64,000 nt of DNA from contig NZ_NIJM01000015.1 of NCBI RefSeq assembly GCF_002836945.1, positions 1 to 64,000 of the forward strand. Reading direction: 5' to 3'. How positions within the stretch are numbered: the first letter of the stretch is position 1; each line of letters opens with the position of its first letter. The position numbers and the translations under genes are program-made. This DNA comes from Shewanella chilikensis. Lineage in GTDB: Bacteria; Pseudomonadota; Gammaproteobacteria; Enterobacterales; Shewanellaceae. This document shows positions 10,004-17,345 of this stretch, piece after piece. The notes beneath the pieces were generated by a model that saw nothing but the letters and a program-made list of their open reading frames with translations, had not been told where the DNA came from and made no database searches.

Positions 10004-10987
10004 ATGTTCAAGGCACTGGTATTGACCCAAAACGATAAACGGACCCAGGCCCAGATAACCCAATTGGAGGACGGCGATCTGCCCGAGGGGGATGTTCTGG
10101 TCGATGTTGCCTACAGCTCACTGAACTACAAAGACGGCCTGGCGGTGACCGGGCTTGGCAAGATTATTCGTCAATTCCCCATGGTGCCGGGTATCGACTT
10201 TGCCGGTGTGGTACGAGAGTCGGCCCATCCGGATTATCAGCCAGGCGATGAGGTTATCCTCACCGGCTGGGGCGTTGGTGAAAACCATTGGGGTGGCATG
10301 GCCGAGCGTGCCAGAGTCAAGGGTGACTGGCTGGTGCCTATGCCACTGGGTTGCACAGCCGCCAAGTCGATGATGATAGGCACCGCCGGTCTCACGGCCA
10401 TGCTGTGTGTACAAGCGTTGCAGCAAGCTGGGATCAAACCGAAAGATGGTGAGGTGCTGGTAACAGGTGCCAGTGGTGGGGTCGGCTCGGTGGCCGTGAC
10501 ACTGCTGGCTAAACTCGGCTTTAAGGTTGTCGCCGGTACAGGCCGTCTGGAGCAGAATGCGGCCTGGCTCAAGCAGCTTGGTGCCAGCGATTTAATTGAG
10601 CGCAGCGAGCTTGAGCAGGATGCCAGACCATTGGATAAGCAGCGCTGGGCCGCCGTAGTGGATACCGTAGGGAACAAGGTGCTGGCCAGCGCCTTGTCAC
10701 AGCTGAACTATGGTGGGGTTGCCGCGATTTGCGGCCTGGCGGGTGGCTTTGCCCTGCCGACCACGGTAATGCCCTTTATTCTTCGTGGCGTCAGCCTGCT
10801 GGGAATAGACTCGGTGCAGTGCCCGGCCGCCAAGCGCCGTGCTGCCTGGGAGCAGATAGTGGCTCTGTTGCCTGATAGTTACTATCAAGAGGCTTGTCAT
10901 GAAATCACTCTGGAGCAGGTACCCGAGGCCGCAGCGCAAATCGTTAAAGGTGAAATCAGCGGCCGCACTCTGATTAAAGTCGGCTGA
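10004..10987 (+). CDS. acuI: Acrylyl-CoA reductase, AcuI/YhdH family
   Basis: This 327-residue medium-chain dehydrogenase/reductase lacks zinc ligands. AcuI-type enzymes reduce acrylyl-CoA to propionyl-CoA with NADPH in the cytoplasm, detoxifying acrylate. Signatures include SSLNYKDGLAVTG near the N-terminus, VPGIDFAGVV, the nucleotide-binding GASGGVGSVAVTLLAKLG and the C-terminal EISGRTLIKVG. The start at 10004 follows AGGAGCGG; a longer in-frame start lacks a ribosome site. YhdH proteins are widespread and not always tied to acrylate. Here, however, the gene lies just upstream of a predicted acrylate reductase and a DMSP lyase, which supports the acrylyl-CoA role. Confidence 0.87.
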   Translation: MFKALVLTQNDKRTQAQITQLEDGDLPEGDVLVDVAYSSLNYKDGLAVTGLGKIIRQFPMVPGIDFAGVVRESAHPDYQPGDEVILTGWGVGENHWGGMAERARVKGDWLVPMPLGCTAAKSMMIGTAGLTAMLCVQALQQAGIKPKDGEVLVTGASGGVGSVAVTLLAKLGFKVVAGTGRLEQNAAWLKQLGASDLIERSELEQDARPLDKQRWAAVVDTVGNKVLASALSQLNYGGVAAICGLAGGFALPTTVMPFILRGVSLLGIDSVQCPAAKRRAAWEQIVALLPDSYYQEACHEITLEQVPEAAAQIVKGEISGRTLIKVG

Positions 10988-11230
10988 TACTCGCCTAAAG
11001 GGGCCTCTGGGCCCCAAACTGTTTGTTGTGACTTGTCCTGAATACAGTTAGGCCCCAACAATACGGCTCCACCCCAGCTTTTCTGTTGATATTCCCTCTT
11101 ATTGAGTCGGTGCTTGGCTAACTTTGACTTAGATTAGCTTTTGAGCTTGAGAAAGAGCCAAAGTCATAGCGGTTTATCAGTCGCTCTCACTTCCCCTGAT
11201 TTCTTGCCTGTCTTGTGGGCTGTGGCGGAG

Positions 11231-11248
11231 TTTGGAAACCGTTCCAAA
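11231..11248. promoter_or_regulatory. Palindromic operator, copy 1
   Basis: TTTGGAAACCGTTCCAAA has 7-bp arms (TTTGGAA/TTCCAAA) and a 4-base centre, about 160 bases upstream of the flavin reductase. The same GGAA-N4-TTCC core recurs at 11349 and 13509. Confidence 0.6.
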
Positions 11249-11348
11249 AAATGTCACTTGTCCAGCTTTGCAGTTAAAACCCAAGCCAGATGTCATTTTT
11301 AAATGTTGCCCTTTTGTTTAAAAAGCAACTGACGCTTAACTCCCGTTT

Positions 11349-11362
11349 TGGAATTGATTCCA
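11349..11362. promoter_or_regulatory. Palindromic operator, copy 2
   Basis: TGGAATTGATTCCA shares core and spacing with the other two copies. It sits 45 bases upstream of the flavin reductase start codon, close to where RNA polymerase would bind, so binding here could repress. Confidence 0.6.
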
Positions 11363-11407
11363 TCCCTAAGATGCCAGTGTCGATTAAAACGAAAAAGGTG
11401 ATGACAG

Positions 11408-12928
11408 ATGAGCAAAGTAGATCTGCTGGGACGCCGTAACTTTATTAAGGGCGTTGGCGCCGCTGCCGGAGTTGCCGTGGCTGCTCCCGTGTTGGCTGTA
11501 TCGGAAAAAGCCACGGATGTGAGTTGGGATAAAGAAGTTGAAGTGCTGATTATCGGTTCAGGGTTTGCCGGTTTGGCAGCGGCCATTGAAGCGACCCGCA
11601 AGGGCGCCAAAGATGTGCATATCTTTGAGAAAATGCCTTATTTCGGTGGTAACTCTGCCATTAACGGTGGCTTGTTCGCCGCACCGGGTACACCTATGCA
11701 GCAACAGGAAGGTGTTAAGGACTCAGTAGAACAGATGGTTGCCGATCAGTTGAAATCGGGCCGGGGTATCGCCGATGAGGAACTGCTGCGTCATGTGGCT
11801 TCACACGCGGTGGAAGCCTTGCAGATGACCCTGGATGCCGGTGCCGAATACCATCCTTACCTGCAACAATTGGGTGGTCACTCGGTTGCCCGTACTTATC
11901 AAACCGCGGTCAGTTGCGGCGCAGGTATTACCCAGCCTTTGTATAAAGAGTGTCAGCGTATCGGAGTCAAGACCCATAACCGCTCCAAGTTTGAGGGCTT
12001 TGTCCTCGGCAAGGATGGTCGCGTCGAAGGGGTGAAGATGCGTCAGGGTTATTACTTCGGCGAAGAGGACTCTGGCAAGTTGGTGTATATCAAGTCCAAG
12101 CGCGGTGTCTTGATGGCAACCGGTGGCTTTGCCCAGAATATCGGCCTGCGAATGGCGCAGGATCCGACTCTGACCCATGAAGTGGGTTGTACCAATACTC
12201 CCGGCGCCACAGGTGAAGGTATGTTGGAGATGTTCCGTCTCGGCGCTGTGCCTGTGCATCTGGCACATATTCAGTCCGGGCCCTGGGCCTCTCCCGATGA
12301 GGGCGGTTTTGGTTATGTTTCCAACTATTCCATCTTCAACTTCCCTCATTCAATTGCGATTAACCGCATGACAGGTAAGCGCTTTATGAATGAAATTGCC
12401 GACCGCAAGACCCGCGCCGATGCCGAGTTGGCCTGTCGCGACGCTAAGGGAGAACCGCTGCCACCTATCTTGATCACCAGCTACAAGGACTCCAAACAGC
12501 ACCCCAATACCGCCAAGGTGCTCAAATACAATGTGGGTTGGAAGTTTGACTCACTGGAGGCACTGGCCAAGCACTTTGAGGTACCTTTGAAACCACTCAA
12601 GGCACAAATCGAAGAGTACAACCGCTATGTCAATAGCGGTGAAGACAAGCAGTTTGGCAAGAACATGACCAAGGCAAAAGATAAGTATATTGAAGCGCCT
12701 TTCACTGTGGTGCGTCTATGGCCCAAGGTGCACTACTGCCAGGGCGGAGTCCAGGTGAACACCAAGGCTGAAGTCAAAGACAGCCTCACAGGTAAGCCGG
12801 TTGCCGGACTCTATGCCGCAGGGGAAGTCTGTGGCGGCATCCATGGCGTTAGCCGCCTGGGAAGCTGCTCTATCCCCGAATGTATGGTGATGGGTATGAC
12901 TGCGGCCCGCAGCATGATGCAAGCCTGA
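11408..12928 (+). CDS. Tat-exported FAD reductase, probable acrylate reductase subunit
   Basis: This is a 506-residue periplasmic flavoprotein of the fumarate reductase/flavocytochrome c superfamily. A twin-arginine signal (LGRRNFIKGVGAAAG) leads into the FAD-binding VLIIGSGFAGLAAAIEA, followed by the GGNSAINGG loop. The C-terminus GLYAAGEVCGGIHGVSRLGS is typical of the family. DRKTRADAEL probably carries the catalytic Arg. Where fumarate reductases have a substrate-binding HPT, this protein reads QSGPWASPDE, as in the urocanate/(meth)acrylate reductase branch. It lacks its own heme domain; a tetraheme cytochrome gene follows after 26 bases and would supply electrons. Position between acuI and dddY suggests acrylate as substrate, which is inference. 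Confidence 0.88.
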   Translation: MSKVDLLGRRNFIKGVGAAAGVAVAAPVLAVSEKATDVSWDKEVEVLIIGSGFAGLAAAIEATRKGAKDVHIFEKMPYFGGNSAINGGLFAAPGTPMQQQEGVKDSVEQMVADQLKSGRGIADEELLRHVASHAVEALQMTLDAGAEYHPYLQQLGGHSVARTYQTAVSCGAGITQPLYKECQRIGVKTHNRSKFEGFVLGKDGRVEGVKMRQGYYFGEEDSGKLVYIKSKRGVLMATGGFAQNIGLRMAQDPTLTHEVGCTNTPGATGEGMLEMFRLGAVPVHLAHIQSGPWASPDEGGFGYVSNYSIFNFPHSIAINRMTGKRFMNEIADRKTRADAELACRDAKGEPLPPILITSYKDSKQHPNTAKVLKYNVGWKFDSLEALAKHFEVPLKPLKAQIEEYNRYVNSGEDKQFGKNMTKAKDKYIEAPFTVVRLWPKVHYCQGGVQVNTKAEVKDSLTGKPVAGLYAAGEVCGGIHGVSRLGSCSIPECMVMGMTAARSMMQA

Positions 12929-12954
12929 ATTGAACGGTGAGAGAGGACTCAATA

Positions 12955-13308
12955 ATGAAGAAAGCAAACTTAGTATGGGCACTGCTGTTGGCAGGGCTAA
13001 CTTCGGTATCGGTTCATGCCGTTCAGCAGCGCGATTATCACAAGGCAGTGATAGGCAAGGATTGCAAGGTATGCCACGACCAAGGGCTTAAGCAGTACCC
13101 TTCAGATGGTGCCTGCCTGAAGTGCCACGATGTCGATGAGCTGGCAAAAAAGACAGCCCGCAGTGGTGAGGACAGATGGCAAAATCCCCATGACAACTTG
13201 CATTATGGTAAAGACCTGCCTTGTGTTGAGTGTCATGGTGAACACCAGCCTAAAAAACCTCTGTGCAGTAATTGCCATACCTTTAAATACGATAAACATA
13301 AGGAATAA
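12955..13308 (+). CDS. Periplasmic tetraheme cytochrome c
   Basis: This 117-residue protein has a signal peptide (about residues 1-23, ending SVHA) and four CxxCH heme sites: CKVCH, CLKCH, CVECH and CSNCH. The layout matches the small tetraheme cytochromes and the heme domain of Shewanella flavocytochrome c (Fcc3). Here that domain is a separate subunit. It probably carries electrons from the membrane quinol pool, for example via CymA, to the flavoprotein encoded just upstream. The start at 12955 follows AGAGAGG; a GTG 18 bases earlier is less likely. A strong terminator follows the gene, ending the operon. Confidence 0.93.
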   Translation: MKKANLVWALLLAGLTSVSVHAVQQRDYHKAVIGKDCKVCHDQGLKQYPSDGACLKCHDVDELAKKTARSGEDRWQNPHDNLHYGKDLPCVECHGEHQPKKPLCSNCHTFKYDKHKE

Positions 13309-13412
13309 TGAAAGGGTTTATATGCTGCCTCAAGTTTCCTCCACCGGCAGCATGACCCGTAAATATCTTTGATTAAAATAGTCCCTGCAACTGCTGTTTT
13401 AATTCAATGATA

Positions 13413-13442
13413 GGCTCACTTGATCACAAGTGGGCCTTTTTT
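13413..13442 (+). terminator. Terminator of the reductase-cytochrome operon
   Basis: GGCTCACTTG-ATCA-CAAGTGGGCC followed by TTTTTT is a 10-bp stem (one G-T pair) about 105 bases after the cytochrome stop codon. It separates this operon from dddY. Confidence 0.9.
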
Positions 13443-13508
13443 GTTTGCTGGCTCACAACTCTTTTTCATTCTGTTATCTTTTTTGTTGCCTGTGTTCAGA
13501 CAACATTT

Positions 13509-13524
13509 TTGGAATGGATTCCAA
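13509..13524. promoter_or_regulatory. Palindromic operator, copy 3, before dddY
   Basis: TTGGAATGGATTCCAA is the most symmetric of three copies (TTGGAA-N4-TTCCAA) and lies about 50 bases upstream of the dddY start. It links dddY control to the reductase operon. Confidence 0.65.
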
Positions 13525-13574
13525 GTATATGCTTCGCCTGATATTGACTCTAAATATAATTGAGGTTCCAGGTG

Positions 13575-14819
13575 ATGAATAAGAAACTAATATTAATTTC
13601 ACTGCTGATTTCCAATACAGCGATGGCAGAAAAGTTACCGGATTTTTTAGACTCGGCTGATATTGAAAATGCAAGCTTTGTTTGTTTGGGTGAAACGCCA
13701 GATTATTCCAAACAAGATCAAAAGTATGTCGATATTCTCTGGGATGAAACATTGCGTTATTTAAATGGCTTTGCCAAGGCGCTCACCAATGGCGAGCAAG
13801 CTCATTGCCTGAACTCGGATGAAGCTATTTACGACACCAGCGCCGGTGGACAAAAGTTCTGCGTAATGGAGCGCCGCGATATGCAGCTGATGGTGAAAAA
13901 TATTTATCAGGTATTGCACAATCCCCAAAGTGCCAAAATTTGTTTCGGGGCTCGCCGTGATGTCAATTGGATCTACAGCCCAGGAGGGGAACTGGAGCAA
14001 AAATCCCCGGTGGCTCAGTGGGCGAAACGCATGAGCTTTAATGAATTCTTCAAGCAGAAAGTCACCAATAAACAGGTGCAAAAGCAGGGAAAAATCTTTA
14101 CTGATAACTTCTACAAAATGGTCACAGGTGATGAGGTGAAGATGCCATCGGCTTTCCCCTATGACATCAGTGCCAACGCCTTGCCCAACCTGTGGGCCGC
14201 TGCCGGTTGGTTCCCCATGTATGCCGAAGAAAGCAAGCGCAATGACAAGAACTTCAATAATGTTCGTGGCGGTTATGCTTATGCAGAGATCATAGGGCAC
14301 TGGGGACTACTGAGAATTGACAGCATCAATGGTGAGAAAGTCGGCGCCGAAGTAGGTATGACAGTACAGTCGGTCGATACTCTTTACCCGTTTCACAACC
14401 ATGCCATTTCTGAAATGTACTACAACATGAGGCTGCCGGCTTGCACCAATCAGTTCAAGAGCCTGGCAATCAAAGCCGATTCACCTTTGTTGGAAACTGT
14501 AAAAGAGAATGACAAGATGCGCCGGGTTCGCTTCGATGCCGGGCAACCCAATGTCGATGCCATGTGGCTTTCCGGCAGTAGCGAACGCGATCCCCTGTTG
14601 TATTTTCATCAGAACACCATCCATGCCTTCGATGTTGATGGCAGCTGTGAAGCCAAGCCGGAAGAGAGAGCGATAGTCTCGGTTTGGGCCAGAAGCAATG
14701 CCCACGACACACGCAATGACTATGGTACAACACTCTTGTGTGAATCAGCCAAGCAGCCGGGCACACCGGCCAAAAAGGGCGAAACCATTCAGTGCGATCT
14801 GAGTAAGCTCAAGTGGTAG
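13575..14819 (+). CDS. dddY: Periplasmic DMSP lyase, DddY family
   Basis: DddY cleaves dimethylsulfoniopropionate to dimethyl sulfide and acrylate in the periplasm. The 414-residue protein has a cleavable signal peptide (MNKKLILISLLISNTAMA). Its cupin core carries Y271-P-F-H274-N-H276-x3-E280-x-Y282. As I recall the family, this has the same spacing as the zinc ligands and catalytic tyrosine of characterised DddY. The downstream FHQNTIHAF (H345/H350) could supply the last metal-ligand His. The start at 13575 follows GAGGTTCCAGGTG. It has its own promoter region with a palindrome shared with the acrylate reductase operon. It is convergent with a LysR gene. Length and motifs favour DddY over the small DddL/Q/W cupin lyases. 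Confidence 0.88.
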   Translation: MNKKLILISLLISNTAMAEKLPDFLDSADIENASFVCLGETPDYSKQDQKYVDILWDETLRYLNGFAKALTNGEQAHCLNSDEAIYDTSAGGQKFCVMERRDMQLMVKNIYQVLHNPQSAKICFGARRDVNWIYSPGGELEQKSPVAQWAKRMSFNEFFKQKVTNKQVQKQGKIFTDNFYKMVTGDEVKMPSAFPYDISANALPNLWAAAGWFPMYAEESKRNDKNFNNVRGGYAYAEIIGHWGLLRIDSINGEKVGAEVGMTVQSVDTLYPFHNHAISEMYYNMRLPACTNQFKSLAIKADSPLLETVKENDKMRRVRFDAGQPNVDAMWLSGSSERDPLLYFHQNTIHAFDVDGSCEAKPEERAIVSVWARSNAHDTRNDYGTTLLCESAKQPGTPAKKGETIQCDLSKLKW

Positions 14820-14827
14820 TTAATCAA

Positions 14828-14857
14828 GATGAAAGCCGGCATTGAGTCGGCTTTCAT
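14828..14857. terminator. Bidirectional terminator between dddY and the LysR gene
   Basis: GATGAAAGCCG and CGGCTTTCATC form an 11-bp stem with a 9-base loop between the two convergent stop codons. An AT-rich flank lies on the dddY side. Confidence 0.75.
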
Positions 14858-14858
14858 C

Positions 14859-15725
14859 TTATTCTACGGTGGTGTTTCTGTTTTTGAGATTGGCCTTCAA
14901 CAGGGCGATGAGTTGATTGCAGGCTTCAGTCTGGCTCTCCGGATTGAGATAGAGAGATTCATTGAACACGGGTAAGGGAGGGAGATCATGCTCTATGGGA
15001 TCGAGGATCTGCATCTTGTCGTTGATCCTGAATTCGGCAATCGGAGCTATGCTCAAATCATTTTCGACCGCCATGCACAAGGCTTGGGGTGAGGGGGTGG
15101 AAAGCAGCACATTGATGGGCCGCATCGACAGTTGGTGGTTGGCAAACACCTGAGCTCTGATGGGGCAGTTTTCCGGGTAAAGTGCCATGGGAATCGTTTC
15201 CCGTTTATGGGCACTGCCGTTCTTGGCGGCCACCCAATGAAAACGTCGTTCGAACAGGAGTTCTCCCTGCACCGGAGGCTGCCAATGGGTCGCCACTATC
15301 AGGTCGAATTCCCCTTGATGCAACCGCTTATACAGATTGCCACTGACATCTGTGTCTATGACCAACTCAATACAGGTGAACTCACGGACAAATTCCAGCA
15401 GGCAGTTGTCCAGATAATAGGTAATATAATCTGTGGGAACGCCAAGGCGAATTACTTCGCGATTCTGACAGTCTTTCAGCTCATCCAGGGCCTGGGTGTT
15501 GAGTTGCATCATCTTATAGGCGTAGTTGAGCAGGGTATTGCCGGATTCGGTCAGCACCACGCCTCGATTGTCTCGGAGCAACAGCGGTTGACCGACACTT
15601 TCTTCCAGCTTTTTGATCTGTAAGCTCAATGCCGACGGGGTGCGACAGACTTTTTCTGCAGCCTTGGATAAATTACCGCATTCGGCCACAGCAATAAAAC
15701 TCTCGAGCAATTCTATTTTTAACAT
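14859..15725 (-). CDS. LysR-family transcriptional regulator
   Basis: This is a 288-residue LysR protein with an N-terminal winged helix (FIAVAECGNLSKAAEKVCRTPSALSLQIKKLEESVG, residues ~10-45) and a C-terminal periplasmic-binding-like effector domain (VIRLGVPTDYITYYLDN...). It is convergent with dddY and divergent from a TetR gene. LysR genes commonly accompany DMSP lyase and acrylate genes, so DMSP or acrylate is a plausible effector, but this is inferred from position. The GGAA-N4-TTCC palindromes upstream of dddY and the reductase have an even T-N12-A spacing rather than the classical T-N11-A, so it is open whether this regulator or the TetR protein binds them. Confidence 0.9.
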   Translation of the reverse strand: MLKIELLESFIAVAECGNLSKAAEKVCRTPSALSLQIKKLEESVGQPLLLRDNRGVVLTESGNTLLNYAYKMMQLNTQALDELKDCQNREVIRLGVPTDYITYYLDNCLLEFVREFTCIELVIDTDVSGNLYKRLHQGEFDLIVATHWQPPVQGELLFERRFHWVAAKNGSAHKRETIPMALYPENCPIRAQVFANHQLSMRPINVLLSTPSPQALCMAVENDLSIAPIAEFRINDKMQILDPIEHDLPPLPVFNESLYLNPESQTEACNQLIALLKANLKNRNTTVE

Positions 15726-15847
15726 TGGCTATTGGCGTGACTCATAATGGTATCAGTATTACTCAATATCGCAGTCGCATAAAGCTTGTTATTATTTTAT
15801 TGTGAAGTTGGGAGAGTTTGTATTTAAGCTTTGCTCAGGAGTGGCCA

Positions 15848-16522
15848 ATGGGAAAATGGGAGCGACGGGGAAACTTTTTGGTTGAAGTGGCGCAACGTTG
15901 TTTAAGAGGACAGAAGACTTTCGGTTTATGTCGTTCTCATCTTGTTGAAGCCAGCCAAATATCCAAAGGCACAGTATATAATCATTTCACTACAGAGGCC
16001 GATCTCATGGTGGCAGTAGCTTGCAGTGAATATGAGTATTGGCTACAACAGGCTAAACAGGATGAAATACAATATAAAGACCCTCTGGAAAGGTTTATAT
16101 TTCATCATTGTCAGCGGCTCTATGAAGTATTGTCGACAAATAAATTTGTCATTGAGCGGATAATGCCAAATCAAGCTCTGTTGTTGTTGGCGACCGAGTT
16201 TTATCGGCATGGTTGTGAAAGACGTTTCGATGAATATATGCAGTGGAATGCCAAGACCATTTCCGCTGTGGGAGAGGTGCCAGGATTCGATCGGGTCGAG
16301 CTGGTGATGAGTTATCTGCGTGGCGCCATGATCAATACCGACGATGCCTGCAAGGCCCACGACGACCCGCAGCTCTATTACCAGTTCAGTTATGCGCTGA
16401 TCCATCTGATGGGGCACTCAGATAAGCGCAGCCCCTCCAAGCAACAGTTTGCCGCCTGGCTGAGTCGCCAACCCAGTCTGGAGTATGAACCTGAGGGTCT
16501 CAGGCGTGTGGTAAATGGATGA
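15848..16522 (+). CDS. TetR-family transcriptional regulator
   Basis: This 224-residue protein has an N-terminal TetR helix-turn-helix (LVEASQISKGTVYNHFTTEADLMVAV). The ligand-binding part is not recognisable by family. The start at 15848 follows CAGGAGTGGCCA. The C-terminal tail (about LSRQPSLEYEPEGLRRVVNG) lies inside a duplicated segment: its DNA has a diverged second copy at 18959-18996, and its stop codon region runs antisense to a cpxA-like 3' end. This suggests that the TetR gene and cpxA once overlapped tail to tail, before an island separated them. Ligand and targets are unknown. It could control the adjacent dddY/acrylate genes. Confidence 0.85.
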   Translation: MGKWERRGNFLVEVAQRCLRGQKTFGLCRSHLVEASQISKGTVYNHFTTEADLMVAVACSEYEYWLQQAKQDEIQYKDPLERFIFHHCQRLYEVLSTNKFVIERIMPNQALLLLATEFYRHGCERRFDEYMQWNAKTISAVGEVPGFDRVELVMSYLRGAMINTDDACKAHDDPQLYYQFSYALIHLMGHSDKRSPSKQQFAAWLSRQPSLEYEPEGLRRVVNG

Positions 16523-16855
16523 CGACCTCAAGCCCACCTTGGGCGCGATTGCTTGCCTGGATATTGCCACCGTGGGCTTGAAAATAGCCTCCAACTCAGA
16601 TTCCTCAATACCCGGGCCGTCGTCAGTAATGCTTATCTCTACCCATTGACCCTTGTCCTGGGCGCAGATATTTACCTGGGTACGGCAGTAGCGGATGGCG
16701 TTGTGCAGCAGATTTTCAATTGCCCGCGACAGCGGCCTTGGGTAGATGAGCAGCTCCAGCTCTTCCGATATCTGGAAGTTAACCTCTTTTTGCTGTTTGG
16801 CTTTATTCTCCGGCCATCCCCTTTTTGGCGTGCCAGGGCTAGCGCCAGTTCGTCT
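16465..16855. repeat. Left copy of the TetR-cpxA junction duplication
   Basis: This segment aligns with 18959-19585 across the TetR 3' end and the cpxA 3' end. Relative to the right copy it lacks 85 bases, lost between two GGGCTTG repeats (junction at 16574-16580), and about 155 bases near 16796-16807. Between the deletions the copies are clearly similar, with scattered substitutions. The pair brackets the arsR island. Confidence 0.85.
16500..16855 (-). pseudogene. Remnant of a cpxA-like histidine kinase 3' end
   Basis: Read on the minus strand, the last codons give GGLEVVIHLPHA-stop, almost identical to the C-terminus GGLEVVIHLPRA of the intact kinase at 18994-20361. Two internal deletions (85 and about 155 bases, at least one frame-breaking) remove the rest of the ATPase domain, and there is no start. 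It is a dead fragment of a diverged cpxA copy and part of a duplication flanking the arsR island. Confidence 0.87.
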
Positions 16856-16933
16856 TATGGGGCTTGGATTGCCCCTGTCCCCTGGTTTTTCATTGGCAAT
16901 GACGCGTTTTATTTCATAACTCCCTTGCTAAAA

Positions 16934-16953
16934 AGTGAGTTTATCGATTCACT
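16934..16953. promoter_or_regulatory. Possible ArsR operator
   Basis: AGTGA-N10-TCACT forms an inverted repeat about 38 bases upstream of the arsR start, where an autoregulating ArsR repressor would normally bind. The assignment rests on position and symmetry only. Confidence 0.4.
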
Positions 16954-16990
16954 ATGGCACACAATGTGTTCTTGTTGTGGAAGATAATTT

Positions 16991-17281
16991 GTGGAACAAC
17001 TAACCAAAACTAAAGCCGATATTTTCAAGGCCTTGGGACATCCAACGCGTCTATGGATAGTTGAACAACTTGCTGATGGCGAAAAATGTGTATGTGAATT
17101 TGTAGAGGCACTTGATGTTGATTTTTCAACGGTTTCCAAGCATCTATCCATACTTCGTAATAAGGGCATTGTCGGTATGGAAAAGCGCGGAAAGCAGATC
17201 TTCTATCATCTAGCTATGCCGTGTTTGCTTCATTCACTCAATTGTATTGATTGTTTACAGGATCACCAAATTCAGAAGTAG
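16991..17281 (+). CDS. ArsR-family metalloregulator
   Basis: This 96-residue winged-helix repressor of the ArsR/SmtB family contains EKCVCEF at about residue 32, matching the metalloid-sensing ELCVCDL box of ArsR, followed by the recognition helix DFSTVSKHLSILRNKGIV. Extra C-terminal cysteines (CLLHSLNCIDC) may add to metal or metalloid binding. It begins with GTG; no better start is visible. It is the first gene of a three-gene island (arsR, thioredoxin-like, permease). It would release DNA on binding arsenite, antimonite or an organoarsenical. Codon use and AT content are lower-GC than the flanks. Confidence 0.9.
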   Translation: MEQLTKTKADIFKALGHPTRLWIVEQLADGEKCVCEFVEALDVDFSTVSKHLSILRNKGIVGMEKRGKQIFYHLAMPCLLHSLNCIDCLQDHQIQK

Positions 17282-17305
17282 ATCGCATTCCCGAAGTGGT
17301 TTCTT

Positions 17306-17339
17306 ACCTATCATTTGGCTAAATAACCAAATGATAGGT
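17306..17339 (+). promoter_or_regulatory. Perfect 13-bp hairpin covering a ribosome binding site
   Basis: ACCTATCATTTGG and CCAAATGATAGGT pair perfectly around the 8-base loop CTAAATAA. The 3' arm ends in AGGT, part of the Shine-Dalgarno AGGTGG for the thioredoxin-like gene starting at 17346. There is no U tract, so it is not a normal terminator. It could limit translation of the second gene, act as an RNA processing site, or be a DNA operator. Confidence 0.75.
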
Positions 17340-17345
17340 GGCATT

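Larger units (their letters stand above)
10988..11407. other. Long upstream region of the flavin reductase operon
   Basis: This 420-base region holds no gene that I can support. It contains an inverted repeat GGGGCC-TCTG-GGCCCC at 10998-11013 just after acuI, possibly a weak terminator although no U tract follows. It also contains the two GGAA-N4-TTCC palindromes listed separately. The reductase ribosome site (AAAAGGTGATGACAG) lies at its end. I found no convincing Crp or Fnr site by eye. Confidence 0.6.

Noticed and set aside
11231..13524. IclR-type operator for the palindromes
   Set aside because: The recalled IclR site has a five-base GGAA-TTCC spacing; all three sites here have four, and no IclR-family gene is in the window.
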